Program-made: the position numbers and the translations under genes
In this document: piece by piece, positions 10,124 through 19,947 of the stretch
How the letters are laid out: every line of letters starts with the position of its first letter
How positions within the stretch are numbered: position 1 is the first letter of the stretch
Assembly: GCA_026003615.1 (NCBI GenBank)
Contig: BPHQ01000001.1
Span: 806,001-870,000, forward strand
From: Bellilinea sp.
GTDB lineage: Bacteria > Chloroflexota > Anaerolineae > Anaerolineales > Anaerolineaceae
Direction of reading: 5' to 3'
DNA length: 64,000 nt
Notes under the pieces: model-generated
The model's input: the letters and a program-made list of their open reading frames with translations, nothing else
Told to the model about the DNA's origin: nothing
The model's database searches: none

Positions 10124-10844
10124 ATCGGTGTAGCGTCATTTTGAAATCTTCAGGATACGGGGCTAGAACTTGGAGGGGGCGCTGCAATGCAGGATGAAAA
10201 AACTCGATTTTGTAACTATGTAAGGCAATTCGCCGAACTGGAAGGTCTTGGCAAATTTCACGATAATGCGACGGTAAATGAGGCCGCGCCTCTTTATGAG
10301 AAGGGGGATTGTTCCATGGAAAGTAAAGCGGATCGTTTAGCAACCAGTATCCCGCAGCGGAAATGTGAGCGCGGATTTGATGCGTATAGCCAGATTGGGG
10401 TTCGGCCTCTATCAAAAGTATATTTTTGGGTAACAGTTGAATGACCCGAACAAGGGTTGAAGCGGATTTTCCCTTTTGAAAATCAATAACTGTTCGATGA
10501 GCGCGATCTCCATTGATGCGTAAAGGGAACTTAATTTCAACGGTATTTGTCAGTGGAGGGCCGATAGCGAACAAATGATACACTTTCTTAATCTGACGAT
10601 TTTGAAATTGTTGGTTAAGAAATCGGTGGGTGTGTGCATCTCGGGCAAACAGGTTTACACCACTGGTTTCTCGATCCAGACGATGGACAACCCACAATTT
10701 TCCAAATCTCTCCATCAAGAGGTGATGCAAATCGGGCAAATGTTTTTGATATCCATCAGGAATGACACGTAAACCGGCGGGTTTGTTTACAACCAACAAA
10801 TGTTCATCTATATAAAGAGTGTCTATCTTAATTTCCTGGAACAT
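10101..10844 (-). CDS. RluA-family pseudouridine synthase
   Basis: LLVVNKPAGLRVIPDG ... WVVHRLDRETSGVNLFARD ... SGYTHQIRAHISAAGYWLLNDPLY. Confidence 0.92.
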   Translation of the reverse strand: MFQEIKIDTLYIDEHLLVVNKPAGLRVIPDGYQKHLPDLHHLLMERFGKLWVVHRLDRETSGVNLFARDAHTHRFLNQQFQNRQIKKVYHLFAIGPPLTNTVEIKFPLRINGDRAHRTVIDFQKGKSASTLVRVIQLLPKNILLIEAEPQSGYTHQIRAHISAAGYWLLNDPLYFPWNNPPSHKEARPHLPSHYREICQDLPVRRIALHSYKIEFFHPALQRPLQVLAPYPEDFKMTLHRLKNESGI

Positions 10845-10941
10845 GGGTACTTTAGAACACAAAAACTGAACCTGATGAAGAAATGACAGGGCGTGGGTAT
10901 AATTTGATTATCCCAATCATACCATTTTGCGGAGGATGATG

Positions 10942-11247
10942 ATGCACATTGTTCTGGTTCATATTCATATCAAACCAGAATTTCGAGAGGCGTTCATTCA
11001 AGCAACCCTGGAGAACGCACGTAACAGCATTCAAGAAGAAGGCATTGCGCGCTTTGATTTTTTACAACAAAAAGAAGACCCCAACCGGTTTACGCTGGTT
11101 GAGGTTTATTACACCGAATCCGATCAGGAAAAACACCGCCAAACCGCTCACTATCAAGCGTGGCGAGAAACGGTGGCAGAGATGATGGCGGAGCCGCGCC
11201 AGGGAGTTCGCTATTCCAATATATTCCCTGAGGAGGGGGCGTGGTAA
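10942..11247 (+). CDS. Antibiotic biosynthesis monooxygenase (ABM)-domain protein, putative quinol monooxygenase
   Basis: VHIHIKPEFREAFIQATLENARNSIQEEGIARFDFLQQKEDPNRFTLVEVY. Confidence 0.85.
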   Translation: MHIVLVHIHIKPEFREAFIQATLENARNSIQEEGIARFDFLQQKEDPNRFTLVEVYYTESDQEKHRQTAHYQAWRETVAEMMAEPRQGVRYSNIFPEEGAW

Positions 11248-12410
11248 ACGAAAGGTTTGTTTTTGATTTTCAAACGGCACAGAGAATTTTGTTTGGAAGT
11301 GGTTCCGCAGAGCGTCTTGGCGCTTTAGCGTCTGAATTAGGTCGTCGGGCTTTGTGGATTTCAATCAGCCCGCGCAGGTTTCACCAAACTCTGGAACAAT
11401 CCTTAAGCGACGCTGCTATTTCGTTTCGCAGGGTGATTTTTCAGGGTGAGCCTATTCTAAGCCGAATTCTTGAGCTGGTTGAGCAGGTCAAAGAAGAGCG
11501 GCCAGAGGTAATTGTTGCCACTGGTGGGGGAAGTGTAATAGATTGTGCCAAGGCAGTGGCTGCCTTGGCAGTAAACCCGGGTGACCCTTTGGATTACCTC
11601 GAAGTGGTTGGAAATGGAAAACCATTATCAGTTAATCCGTTGCCGGTCATTGCCGTTCCGACCACGGCTGGCACCGGCAGCGAAGTAACCCGAAATGCAG
11701 TGATTTCGCTGCCTGAATATAAAGTCAAAGTCAGCCTGCGCAGCCCTAAAATGCTCCCTTTTATAGCCTTGATTGATCCATCATTGACGCTGGATCTTCC
11801 GCCGGCTGTAACGGCAAGTACCGGCATGGATGCCCTGACTCAAGTGATAGAACCGTATGTTTCTAACCGCGCAAATGCCTTTACGGACATTTTTTGTGAG
11901 GGAGGAATTCGGAAAATTGCCCGTTCCTTACGAACGGCTTTTTACGAAGGGCATAACCTTTTGGCACGGGAGGAGATGGCATTTGGTAGTTTAATGGGCG
12001 GGTTGGCTCTTGCTAATGCTGGTTTAGGCGCGGTACATGGTTTTGCCGCACCCCTGGGTGGGATGTTTGAAGCTCCACATGGCGCTATTTGTGCGCGTTT
12101 ATTGCCAGTGGTCTGTCGTGTAAATCTTCAAGCCTTGCAAGAGCGTAATCCGAATCACCCGGCGTTGGGACGATTTCAAACACTGGCAGGCTGGCTGGTG
12201 GGGCATCCTGAAGCGGATGTTTGGCAAGGTGTTGAGTGGTTAGAAGAGTTATGTAAGGATTTGGGTATTCCTCCTTTACGAGATTATGGCGTTCAGAAAC
12301 GTGATTTTGCGAGTATCATTGAAGGTGCCAAACGGGCAAGCAGCATGAAAGCCAACCCGATTGAATTGACTGATGATGAACTTTTTCAGATACTGGAGAA
12401 GGCCTATTGA
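11241..12410 (+). CDS. Iron-containing alcohol dehydrogenase
   Basis: VIVATGGGSVIDCAKAVA ... PTTAGTGSEVTRNAVI ... AVHGFAAPLGGMFEAPHG; GTG start overlaps upstream stop. Confidence 0.92.
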   Translation: MVNERFVFDFQTAQRILFGSGSAERLGALASELGRRALWISISPRRFHQTLEQSLSDAAISFRRVIFQGEPILSRILELVEQVKEERPEVIVATGGGSVIDCAKAVAALAVNPGDPLDYLEVVGNGKPLSVNPLPVIAVPTTAGTGSEVTRNAVISLPEYKVKVSLRSPKMLPFIALIDPSLTLDLPPAVTASTGMDALTQVIEPYVSNRANAFTDIFCEGGIRKIARSLRTAFYEGHNLLAREEMAFGSLMGGLALANAGLGAVHGFAAPLGGMFEAPHGAICARLLPVVCRVNLQALQERNPNHPALGRFQTLAGWLVGHPEADVWQGVEWLEELCKDLGIPPLRDYGVQKRDFASIIEGAKRASSMKANPIELTDDELFQILEKAY

Positions 12411-12419
12411 AATTAGAAT

Positions 12420-13265
12420 TTACGCTGCCTCAGTGAAGTAACTGACTGCAATGACACCAGGGCCAGCGTGGACAAGAATAGCAGGGGGCAGATCATAAAT
12501 ACGAACCGTTGAGATTCCCAATTGGTTCTTAAATTCTTCCGCCAAGCTTTCGGCTTCTTCCTCCGCGTCGCCATGCATGATGGTGAGTAAGGCGCCATCG
12601 TGGCGAGGACAGTCAGAGTAAACCAGTTCTTTCAATCGTGCCATGGCGCGCCGTTTGGTTCGCTGGCTCTCCACAGGTTCGGTTCGACCATTTTTGAATT
12701 GGAGAATGGGCTTTACCTGTAAAAGACTTCCTACCAGCATTTTTGCACCACCTATGCGCCCACCTTTGTAGAGATATTCAAGCGTGTCCACCACAAAATA
12801 GACCCTTTCCCGTTGGCTCATGTCTTTGACTTTGGCGATAATTGTGTCAGCATCCAGTCCTTCTTTTGCCCAGCGATGTGCTTCCAGAACAATTGAGGCC
12901 AGTCCCGAGCCAATGGTACGTGTATCCACTATTCGAATATCCCGTCCAGGAAACTCTGCGGCAGCAACTTCGGCGCTTCGGTAGGTTCCAGATACATCAG
13001 CAGAAGGGGTTAAGACAATGATTGTATTGCCATTCTGGGTGTATTTTTCATAAATGGGGTGATACAATGCCGGCGGTGGAGCGGCTGTTTTGGGCAAGGT
13101 GGTTGACTCACGCAACCTCTTCAAAAAAGTCTTGCTGTCCATTTCGGTGTCATCACGATAGGTTTCATTACCAAAAACAATGATTTGCGGGATATACGGT
13201 ATCCCCAATGCCTCGGCTTGGGCAACTGGAATGCTGGAAGTCGTATCTGCAACTATTGTGACCAT
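12420..13265 (-). CDS. DegV family fatty-acid-binding protein
   Basis: VTIVADTTSSIPVAQAEALGIPYIPQIIVFGNETYRD ... LTPSADVSGTYRSA. Confidence 0.93.
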   Translation of the reverse strand: MVTIVADTTSSIPVAQAEALGIPYIPQIIVFGNETYRDDTEMDSKTFLKRLRESTTLPKTAAPPPALYHPIYEKYTQNGNTIIVLTPSADVSGTYRSAEVAAAEFPGRDIRIVDTRTIGSGLASIVLEAHRWAKEGLDADTIIAKVKDMSQRERVYFVVDTLEYLYKGGRIGGAKMLVGSLLQVKPILQFKNGRTEPVESQRTKRRAMARLKELVYSDCPRHDGALLTIMHGDAEEEAESLAEEFKNQLGISTVRIYDLPPAILVHAGPGVIAVSYFTEAA

Positions 13266-13301
13266 GAATGATTAGTCCTTTCTCGATATTGATCAAAAGA
13301 T

Positions 13302-13334
13302 AAAAAAATAGCATCACATCCTTGTGATGCTATT
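13302..13334 (-). terminator. Intrinsic terminator downstream of the nitroreductase gene
   Basis: AATAGCATCACA-tcct-TGTGATGCTATT with T-run on the minus strand. Confidence 0.85.
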
Positions 13335-13356
13335 ATACAACGAGAAACCTGCCGGA

Positions 13357-13995
13357 TTACTCCTCAAAAAGAGGCTGCTCCCAATCGCCATAAAAAGCAA
13401 ATTGATTGATTGGTTTTCTGGTTCGTTCTTTTCGCTCTTTTTCCTGTACCTCGCCTGGTAAATCTTCCAGATTCCCGGGGTAACCCACTGCAATCATAAT
13501 CCGTGGGGTGTAACCTTGCGGGATGTTGAAAAGTTCCCGTGCTTTATCAGCATCAAATCCAGCCATAGGCCGGCAATTTAAACCCATTGCTGTGGCTTGC
13601 AACAACAGATTCTGATTGGCCATGCCTAAGTCGTGCAATGCTTTTGTGTTTTCTTTACCGTCCGGGCGCAAATCCTGACTGATTGCCATTAACAACAGCG
13701 GTGCATGGTTTGCCCAAATCTGATTATCGGGATTGAGGCAGGAACGTGCTTTTTCCAATTGTTCTGGATTTGAAGGTTCGAAAACCAGATACACCCATGG
13801 CTGGCGATTACCACTCGATGGGGCTGATCGAGCCGCTTCGAGTAAAAGAAAAATCTGTTTCCACGATAGCAACCGACTGGGATCGTAAACTCTGGAAGAT
13901 CGGCGGGATTGTATCAAGGGGTGGATTCCGGGGTGAGGAAATTCACTCAAGATGGTTGTTTGTTGTGAAGAAGAGGTATTATTTTGTGTTTTCAT
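13357..13995 (-). CDS. Nitroreductase family protein
   Basis: RRSSRVYDPSRLLSWKQIFLLLEAARSAPSSGNRQPWVYLV; RBS GGAAAGG before Met at 13995. Confidence 0.9.
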   Translation of the reverse strand: MKTQNNTSSSQQTTILSEFPHPGIHPLIQSRRSSRVYDPSRLLSWKQIFLLLEAARSAPSSGNRQPWVYLVFEPSNPEQLEKARSCLNPDNQIWANHAPLLLMAISQDLRPDGKENTKALHDLGMANQNLLLQATAMGLNCRPMAGFDADKARELFNIPQGYTPRIMIAVGYPGNLEDLPGEVQEKERKERTRKPINQFAFYGDWEQPLFEE

Positions 13996-14098
13996 AATCC
14001 TTTCCACAATTGTATGATTTTCTCTATATATTTTAATCGCCAGGTTGTAAAATTGATAGCAATTGTATGACGCCCTATAGAACCCATTCAAAGGACTA

Positions 14099-15607
14099 AT
14101 GGATATGGTTCCGAATAATTCTGAAATCAAGAGTGCTTCGCTTGCTATTGTGATTTTTGGGGTTACCGGGGATTTAACCCGAAGAAAACTGCTCCCGGCT
14201 TTATATGAATTAATGAAAGCCGATAAACTGCCCGAAAAACTGCATCTGATTGGTTTTGCCCGCAGAGATTGGAACGATGAGGTGCTTCGTGAAAAACTTC
14301 AAGCCGGTATTGAAGAACATGCGCGCAGTAAGCCGATTGATCCACAAATTCTGGAACGCTTGCTGGCCAGAACTCATTATGTTCAATCCACATTTGAGGA
14401 TTTTCAAGGTTACCAGAAACTAAACGAGCTGACCAAAAGCAATCGGATCCAAAATGTGTTATTGTATCTTGCAACACCGCCGGAAGAGTATCTTATCATT
14501 GTGGAACAATTGGGAAAAAGCGGCCTGAATAAACGAGAAAATGGCTGGACCAGAATTGTGATCGAAAAACCGTATGGAAGGGATATCGAATCCGCCACCG
14601 TATTGGAACAGGCTGTTCACCGTGTTTTTTCGGAAAAACAAGTATATCGCATTGACCACTACTTAGGAAAAGAAACCGTTCAAAATATTCTTGTATTTCG
14701 ATTTGCCAATGCGATTTTTGAACCCCTTTGGGATCGCCGTTACGTTGATCATGTTCAGATCACCGTTTCTGAAACTGTTGGTGTAGGTACACGAGCGGGT
14801 TATTATGATAACGCTGGCGTCATCCGCGATATGTTTCAAAATCACCTCTTGCAGCTGGTAACCTTGACGGCAATGGAAGCGCCTGTTGGATTCAATGCGG
14901 ATGCCGTGAGGGATGAGAAAGTAAAAGTTTTGAAAGCGTTGCGCCCCTTGAAAGGGAAAGACGCTATCCAAAATACCTATAGAGCTCAGTATGTTTCCGG
15001 TACAATTGAAGGAAAACGGGTGCCGGGTTATAAAGATGAAGCAGGCGTTCCGCCCGATTCTGTCACCGAAACTCTATTGGCTGCGCGTTTATACGTTGAT
15101 AACTGGCGTTGGGCGGGTGTGCCTTTTTATGTTCGCTCTGGTAAAAGACTGCCAAGCCGCCTGACCGAAATTGTCATTCGATTTCGCCAGGCACCTTTAT
15201 CCTTATTTGACTGGCATAATCTGGCGGGTGATGCTCCCAATACCCTGGTGCTTAGTCTTCAACCCGATGAAGGAATCCGATTGGAATTTGGTGCAAAAGC
15301 CCCGGGGCCTGTCAATCAAATTGCGCCTGTCAATATGGAATTCAATTATCAGGAAACTTTTGGTACGGAGCCGCCTGAAGCCTATGAGCGATTACTGCTG
15401 GATTGTATTCAAGGAGATGCGACTCTCTTTACTCGTTCGGATGAGGTGCTCAGTCAGTGGGCATTTACTTCCAATATTTTAGAAGCGTGGCAGCAATTTC
15501 CGGTACGAAATTTGCCCGTTTATGAGGCAGGCACCTGGGGACCGCCGGGTATGGATGATTTTATCCAGCAAGACGGTCGGCAATGGCGAAACCCGACCAG
15601 CGGTTAG
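14099..15607 (+). CDS. zwf: Glucose-6-phosphate 1-dehydrogenase
   Basis: VIFGVTGDLTRRKLLPALYEL ... RIDHYLGKETVQNILVFRFAN. Confidence 0.96.
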   Translation: MDMVPNNSEIKSASLAIVIFGVTGDLTRRKLLPALYELMKADKLPEKLHLIGFARRDWNDEVLREKLQAGIEEHARSKPIDPQILERLLARTHYVQSTFEDFQGYQKLNELTKSNRIQNVLLYLATPPEEYLIIVEQLGKSGLNKRENGWTRIVIEKPYGRDIESATVLEQAVHRVFSEKQVYRIDHYLGKETVQNILVFRFANAIFEPLWDRRYVDHVQITVSETVGVGTRAGYYDNAGVIRDMFQNHLLQLVTLTAMEAPVGFNADAVRDEKVKVLKALRPLKGKDAIQNTYRAQYVSGTIEGKRVPGYKDEAGVPPDSVTETLLAARLYVDNWRWAGVPFYVRSGKRLPSRLTEIVIRFRQAPLSLFDWHNLAGDAPNTLVLSLQPDEGIRLEFGAKAPGPVNQIAPVNMEFNYQETFGTEPPEAYERLLLDCIQGDATLFTRSDEVLSQWAFTSNILEAWQQFPVRNLPVYEAGTWGPPGMDDFIQQDGRQWRNPTSG

Positions 15608-15608
15608 G

Positions 15609-16226
15609 TTAAGCGGGTTTACCGCAGTTGGGGCATTTCTGCTCATTATCTTTTAGAACGAAACCGCAAAAAAGGCAGGTCTTCGGTTGAAGATTGCCTA
15701 ATGGTGCGCCGCAGGCAACACAATGAGGTTCCCCAACAGGGTTGGGAGTGTTGCAATATTCACACACCAGACGTCTGAGCCTTTCGGATAATTCTTGAGT
15801 GCTATTAAGGGAGCGGGCTGTTTGGTCAATTACCTGCCAGATTTGATCAATCAATTTAATTGATTCGATATCCTGAGCAAGGTCATCAATCCGGTGGAGT
15901 AAGTTTAAAGGGTTGCGCAAAGCAAACAGAGCGGTTTTCCCCAAACTGGCCGCGACTCCCCACCAGTTTTGTTGGCCAATCTGAACAATGATGCCATCCT
16001 GATGAGATTGAATCGAGACAGTGATAGCCGTTTGTCCACCGGAAGGGGCGTTGGGACGGGTACCAATTTGAACAATGATTTTATCGCCACTGCCAATTTG
16101 CTGGGCGCGAAAGTTGCCTCGGTTAAATGCCGCAAACAAACTGCGCGAAACATCCACTGGCGTGATCGTACCATGATAAATTCTTTGCAATGGATCAGAT
16201 CGGTTATAATCGGCAGGTATACTCAT
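15609..16226 (-). CDS. Zinc-ribbon protein of unknown function
   Basis: C-terminal zinc-ribbon motifs CEYCNTPNPVGEPHCVACGAPL and CLFCGFVLKDNEQKCPNCGKPA. Confidence 0.75.
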   Translation of the reverse strand: MSIPADYNRSDPLQRIYHGTITPVDVSRSLFAAFNRGNFRAQQIGSGDKIIVQIGTRPNAPSGGQTAITVSIQSHQDGIIVQIGQQNWWGVAASLGKTALFALRNPLNLLHRIDDLAQDIESIKLIDQIWQVIDQTARSLNSTQELSERLRRLVCEYCNTPNPVGEPHCVACGAPLGNLQPKTCLFCGFVLKDNEQKCPNCGKPA

Positions 16227-16256
16227 GACTCAGGCTTTCTAAGATCAGGTGAAATA

Positions 16257-16880
16257 ATGCGTTTGATCGTGCGACGTGGGTTTTTATTATTGTTTATTAT
16301 AACGATGATCGTGCTATTTGGGTTGCTGGGGGTTTCGGAATCCTCTGTACAGGCTCAGATTCCCACGGTTGACATTCCAACTGTCACCAGCACTCCCAGT
16401 GGGCCGATTGTATCGGTCAGGGCTGGCAGTAATGAACCATCCATTAACGTTCGCAGCGGGCCAAATGCCTTATATCCCCGCGTGGGAGTTTTATTGATCG
16501 GTCAGACGGCAGTGGCGAAGGGCCGCTCACCGGGTGGTGATTGGATTTTGATCGAATATCCCGGCGCACCGGGTAATGTAGGTTGGGTTTATAGTGCCTT
16601 TGTGAATATCACTCCTGGTGAATTGCCCATTGTAGAACCTCCACCAACCCCGACACGGGACATGACGGCGACGATAGACCCTACTCTTGCGGCTCAATTT
16701 ATTGTCACAGTTGCCCCAACGCGCTTACCAACCTTTACGCCGCCACCGCCGCTGGCGATTCCTACTTTTCAAAATCCGTCCGCGGTGGTTGTACCTGGAG
16801 TACCAATGGGGTTGATTATCGTTGTTTTATTCACAGTTGGTGTTTTGCTGGGAATATTCTCCTTTGTTCAGCGTCGCTAA
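16257..16880 (+). CDS. SH3-like domain membrane/secreted protein
   Basis: N-terminal TM/signal, SH3b-like INVRSGPNALYPRVGVLLIGQTAVAKGRSPGGDWILIEYPG, Pro-rich linker, C-terminal TM. Confidence 0.75.
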   Translation: MRLIVRRGFLLLFIITMIVLFGLLGVSESSVQAQIPTVDIPTVTSTPSGPIVSVRAGSNEPSINVRSGPNALYPRVGVLLIGQTAVAKGRSPGGDWILIEYPGAPGNVGWVYSAFVNITPGELPIVEPPPTPTRDMTATIDPTLAAQFIVTVAPTRLPTFTPPPPLAIPTFQNPSAVVVPGVPMGLIIVVLFTVGVLLGIFSFVQRR

Positions 16881-17542
16881 GAGGTAAAAAATTGAGTCAA
16901 TTCCCGGAAACAATTGGAACTAATCCGATGACCAACGGGCGAATGACAAAACTGCACCCTGGCGTTGGAATTTTTTAGAAATTGAACCACCTCGGTAGCT
17001 CGCTGAAGTGGCACAATGTCGTCCTCACTGCCGTGAGCCACAAAGAAATCAATGCTCATTAGACCAACCGGAGGTTGATAATTCTCCGGCAAGAAGGGTA
17101 GAAAACCGGAAAGCACCGCAACTTTGCGCACTTGAGCAGGATATTGTAAAGAATATGCAAGGGCAAGAGCAGCCCCTTGACTGAATCCCATCAGGTCAAT
17201 GGGTAGATGGCGGAGAGAATAATCGCGCCGAAGTTGTCTGACCAGTTCATATAAGGCTTGTGCTGGTTCAAGAAAAGCCTGTAAAGTCGCTTCTCTGCCT
17301 GGGCGGTGACCAATCCAGCCAAAACCACCTTCGGGGGTTGAAATCAATCCGCGGGGAGCGATTATCCAATATTCGGGAGGAATACCCCGCTGAAAGATCT
17401 GCATAGAATTTTCATCTCCTGTCCATCCGTGTAACATAAGAAGGATCCTGGCGGAGGATTGAATGGCGGCGGGGCGTACCCGAAGAACCCAATGTTTGTA
17501 GAGGATAATTTCAGAGTCAGTTATCTCGTTCACGTTTGACAA
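16877..17542 (-). CDS. Alpha/beta hydrolase (phospholipase/carboxylesterase-like)
   Basis: LMLHGWTGDENSM ... LPIDLMGFSQGAALALAYSLQYP ... VAHGSEDDIVPL. Confidence 0.88.
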   Translation of the reverse strand: MSNVNEITDSEIILYKHWVLRVRPAAIQSSARILLMLHGWTGDENSMQIFQRGIPPEYWIIAPRGLISTPEGGFGWIGHRPGREATLQAFLEPAQALYELVRQLRRDYSLRHLPIDLMGFSQGAALALAYSLQYPAQVRKVAVLSGFLPFLPENYQPPVGLMSIDFFVAHGSEDDIVPLQRATEVVQFLKNSNARVQFCHSPVGHRISSNCFRELTQFFTS

Positions 17543-17744
17543 TCCACTCCAATAAGCTCAGGATGAACACGATCAAGACAACCGGAGTTAAACCGGCAAG
17601 GAAACAAAGAAATCCCAAGGCAAGCGCTCCACTCCCATAAAAGTAAAGGATCAAGCCGCCACCGACAAGAAATATCAGCAAAATTCCGCCAACTATCAAG
17701 CGGACTGTGGTTTGACGGGAATAATGGCGCAGGTCATCGGGCAT
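17517..17744 (-). CDS. Small membrane protein, unknown
   Basis: Two hydrophobic segments; Met at 17744 follows the patatin stop. Confidence 0.55.
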   Translation of the reverse strand: MPDDLRHYSRQTTVRLIVGGILLIFLVGGGLILYFYGSGALALGFLCFLAGLTPVVLIVFILSLLEWIVKRERDN

Positions 17745-17754
17745 CGGCTGCTGA

Positions 17755-18675
17755 TTATTCGAGATCTTCTTCCAACAATTTACCAGGTGGGCGAGCCTCG
17801 CGAAAACGGCGGACAATTTGATGGTACCAGGCAAGTGATTCGTGCAGTCGGGGCAAAGTCTCTAAAACGCTTCTTTCGCCAGCTTCCAGTAATTCGCGGG
17901 GGTTGACTTGATCCAAAGGGGCAATATGATGGACATCAGGACGGATGATCACGTCCGGCTTTTCGACCTGTAAACGCAATTCAGTCACCATTCGGCTGGT
18001 TATATCCATGGAATTAACGAAAATCCGCAACGATTGGGCAAATCTGGATTGAGTAATTTGATGAAGAATGGGTCGCGGGAGAGGAGGTTCAATAGGTACA
18101 CTCAATTCTGGCATTTCGCGCCAGTCTTCGGGAGAAGGAGAGAGACAAACCGCCACAACGGGTAAATGAGGTGCCAGCCAGCGGGCAACAGCAACTGGCA
18201 CAGGATCGAGGACGCCCCCATCCACCAATTCCATGTCATTCATGAACACGGATGGAAAAACACCGGGAATGGCAACCGTAGCCAGTACAGATTGAATCAC
18301 ATTTCCTTTATTCAAAATGATTTCCTGCTTAGAGCGGATATCCACTGCCGTTAGTGCCAAAGGAATGGATAAATCGGAAAAGTGTTTCCCTTCCAGATAA
18401 GTATTGAGGAAGTTGACCAGTCCTGCTAAACCAAGCAACGAAGGAGGGTCATTTGGCTTGCGGGCGAAGAATTCTTTTTTATTGACCATCCCAAGTTCCT
18501 TGATAATCAAATCCAGGCTGACACCGGCCGCATAGACCGCACCGACAATCCCCCCTGCGCTGGTACCCGCAATAGCGCGAATCTTGAATCCTTCTTTTTC
18601 TAATTGTTTAATGACACCGATATGGGCTATTCCTTTGACCCCACCGCCGCCCAAAGCCAGTGCAATCTCAGTCAT
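17755..18675 (-). CDS. Patatin-like phospholipase
   Basis: LALGGGGVKGIAHIGV ... AGTSAGGIVGAVYAAG ... VDGGVLDPVPV. Confidence 0.93.
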   Translation of the reverse strand: MTEIALALGGGGVKGIAHIGVIKQLEKEGFKIRAIAGTSAGGIVGAVYAAGVSLDLIIKELGMVNKKEFFARKPNDPPSLLGLAGLVNFLNTYLEGKHFSDLSIPLALTAVDIRSKQEIILNKGNVIQSVLATVAIPGVFPSVFMNDMELVDGGVLDPVPVAVARWLAPHLPVVAVCLSPSPEDWREMPELSVPIEPPLPRPILHQITQSRFAQSLRIFVNSMDITSRMVTELRLQVEKPDVIIRPDVHHIAPLDQVNPRELLEAGERSVLETLPRLHESLAWYHQIVRRFREARPPGKLLEEDLE

Positions 18676-18703
18676 CGAAGTCTTCCTCCACGAAATTTTT
18701 TAA

Positions 18704-19882
18704 TCAAGCCTTGCAAAGTATAACAGAGAGGGCTTCTTTTAATGCGATAATGTCGTTTTCATCATTATAAATTTGAAGTGAAAAGCGGATTAAGTGCTGT
18801 CTCCGCCACCGAGTGATGGGAATTTCAATTTTAAATTCCTGATATAACCTGTTCTGAGTGGTCACTGGATCTATACCCTCAGGTAAAGGAACTGTACCCA
18901 TCTGTGAATACCATTGAGGATCGTCGGGGTATAGTGCAAATCGGCCAGTGACCTCTTCAACGACTTGCCGCATAAAAGATGCCAGTTCGTGGCACTTCCA
19001 CCTTAATTCTTCCCAACCGAGTTGTTTTTGGAATTGGATGGCATCTGGTGCTGTTAAGAAAGCAGCAATATCGCGGGTACCGCTCCACTCGAGGTAATCA
19101 ATAAAAGTGGATTCACCGGGAGTTTCACTTTCCCAACCCCACGAGACGATTAAGGGTTCAATCAGGTGTTGCACTTCAGGACGGGCATAAATGAAAGCAG
19201 ATCCTTTTGGTGCAAAGAGCCATTTGTGGAGATTGCCCACATAGAAATCAGCGCCGATTTCTTCAAGGTTAAGGTCAATTTGACCGGGAGCATGAGCACC
19301 ATCAACAATGGTGAGAATTCCTTTTTGTCGGGCAAGATTGCAAATTTTTTGAACCGGAAAAATCATAGCGGTGGGGGAAGTAATATGGCTGATGAAAATC
19401 ACTTTCGTATGATTAGAAACTCCAATCCACAAATCTGCGATCAATTGGTCCGGGTTTTTTGCTGGCAGATTTATTGGCTGATTGATATACTTGAAGCCGT
19501 GTTTTCGAGCAAGAAATCGCCATGTCCGATCCATTGCTCCATATTCATGGTCAGTACTGAGAATTTCGTCTTGACTGGTGAGATTCAAACTGCGGGCGAT
19601 AATGTTCAAGCCTGTAGTGGCATTGGTGACATAAACCAGATTGCCAGGCTGGGTGTGGAGATAATTACTCAAGGCAGCCCGTGACTGTGCCAGAAGAAAT
19701 TTTGCCCTCCGTCCAAGAAATTCGACGGGCTGAAGCTCCAGTTCCCTTTGCCAGTATTGATATCGTTCAAAAACGGGTATTGGGGTTGCTCCAAATGAGC
19801 CATGATTGAGAAAGGTGATATCCGGTCTCAGCAGGAATAAAGAGCGATAATTTGATTGGTGAAAGCTTGTTTGAGAATTCAT
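18704..19882 (-). CDS. Aminotransferase class V (isopenicillin-N-epimerase-like)
   Basis: FLNHGSFGATPIPVF ... DGAHAPGQIDLNLEEIGADFYVGNLHKWLFAPKGSAF. Confidence 0.9.
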   Translation of the reverse strand: MNSQTSFHQSNYRSLFLLRPDITFLNHGSFGATPIPVFERYQYWQRELELQPVEFLGRRAKFLLAQSRAALSNYLHTQPGNLVYVTNATTGLNIIARSLNLTSQDEILSTDHEYGAMDRTWRFLARKHGFKYINQPINLPAKNPDQLIADLWIGVSNHTKVIFISHITSPTAMIFPVQKICNLARQKGILTIVDGAHAPGQIDLNLEEIGADFYVGNLHKWLFAPKGSAFIYARPEVQHLIEPLIVSWGWESETPGESTFIDYLEWSGTRDIAAFLTAPDAIQFQKQLGWEELRWKCHELASFMRQVVEEVTGRFALYPDDPQWYSQMGTVPLPEGIDPVTTQNRLYQEFKIEIPITRWRRQHLIRFSLQIYNDENDIIALKEALSVILCKA

Positions 19883-19947
19883 TGGATTGATCTCCAACAA
19901 TGAAATTCCGTCTATTCTCTATCTTACCACCACAAACCCCTTCGCAA

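Noticed and set aside
19166-19684. 172-aa plus-strand ORF
   Set aside because: Antisense shadow of the aminotransferase gene; no family resemblance.
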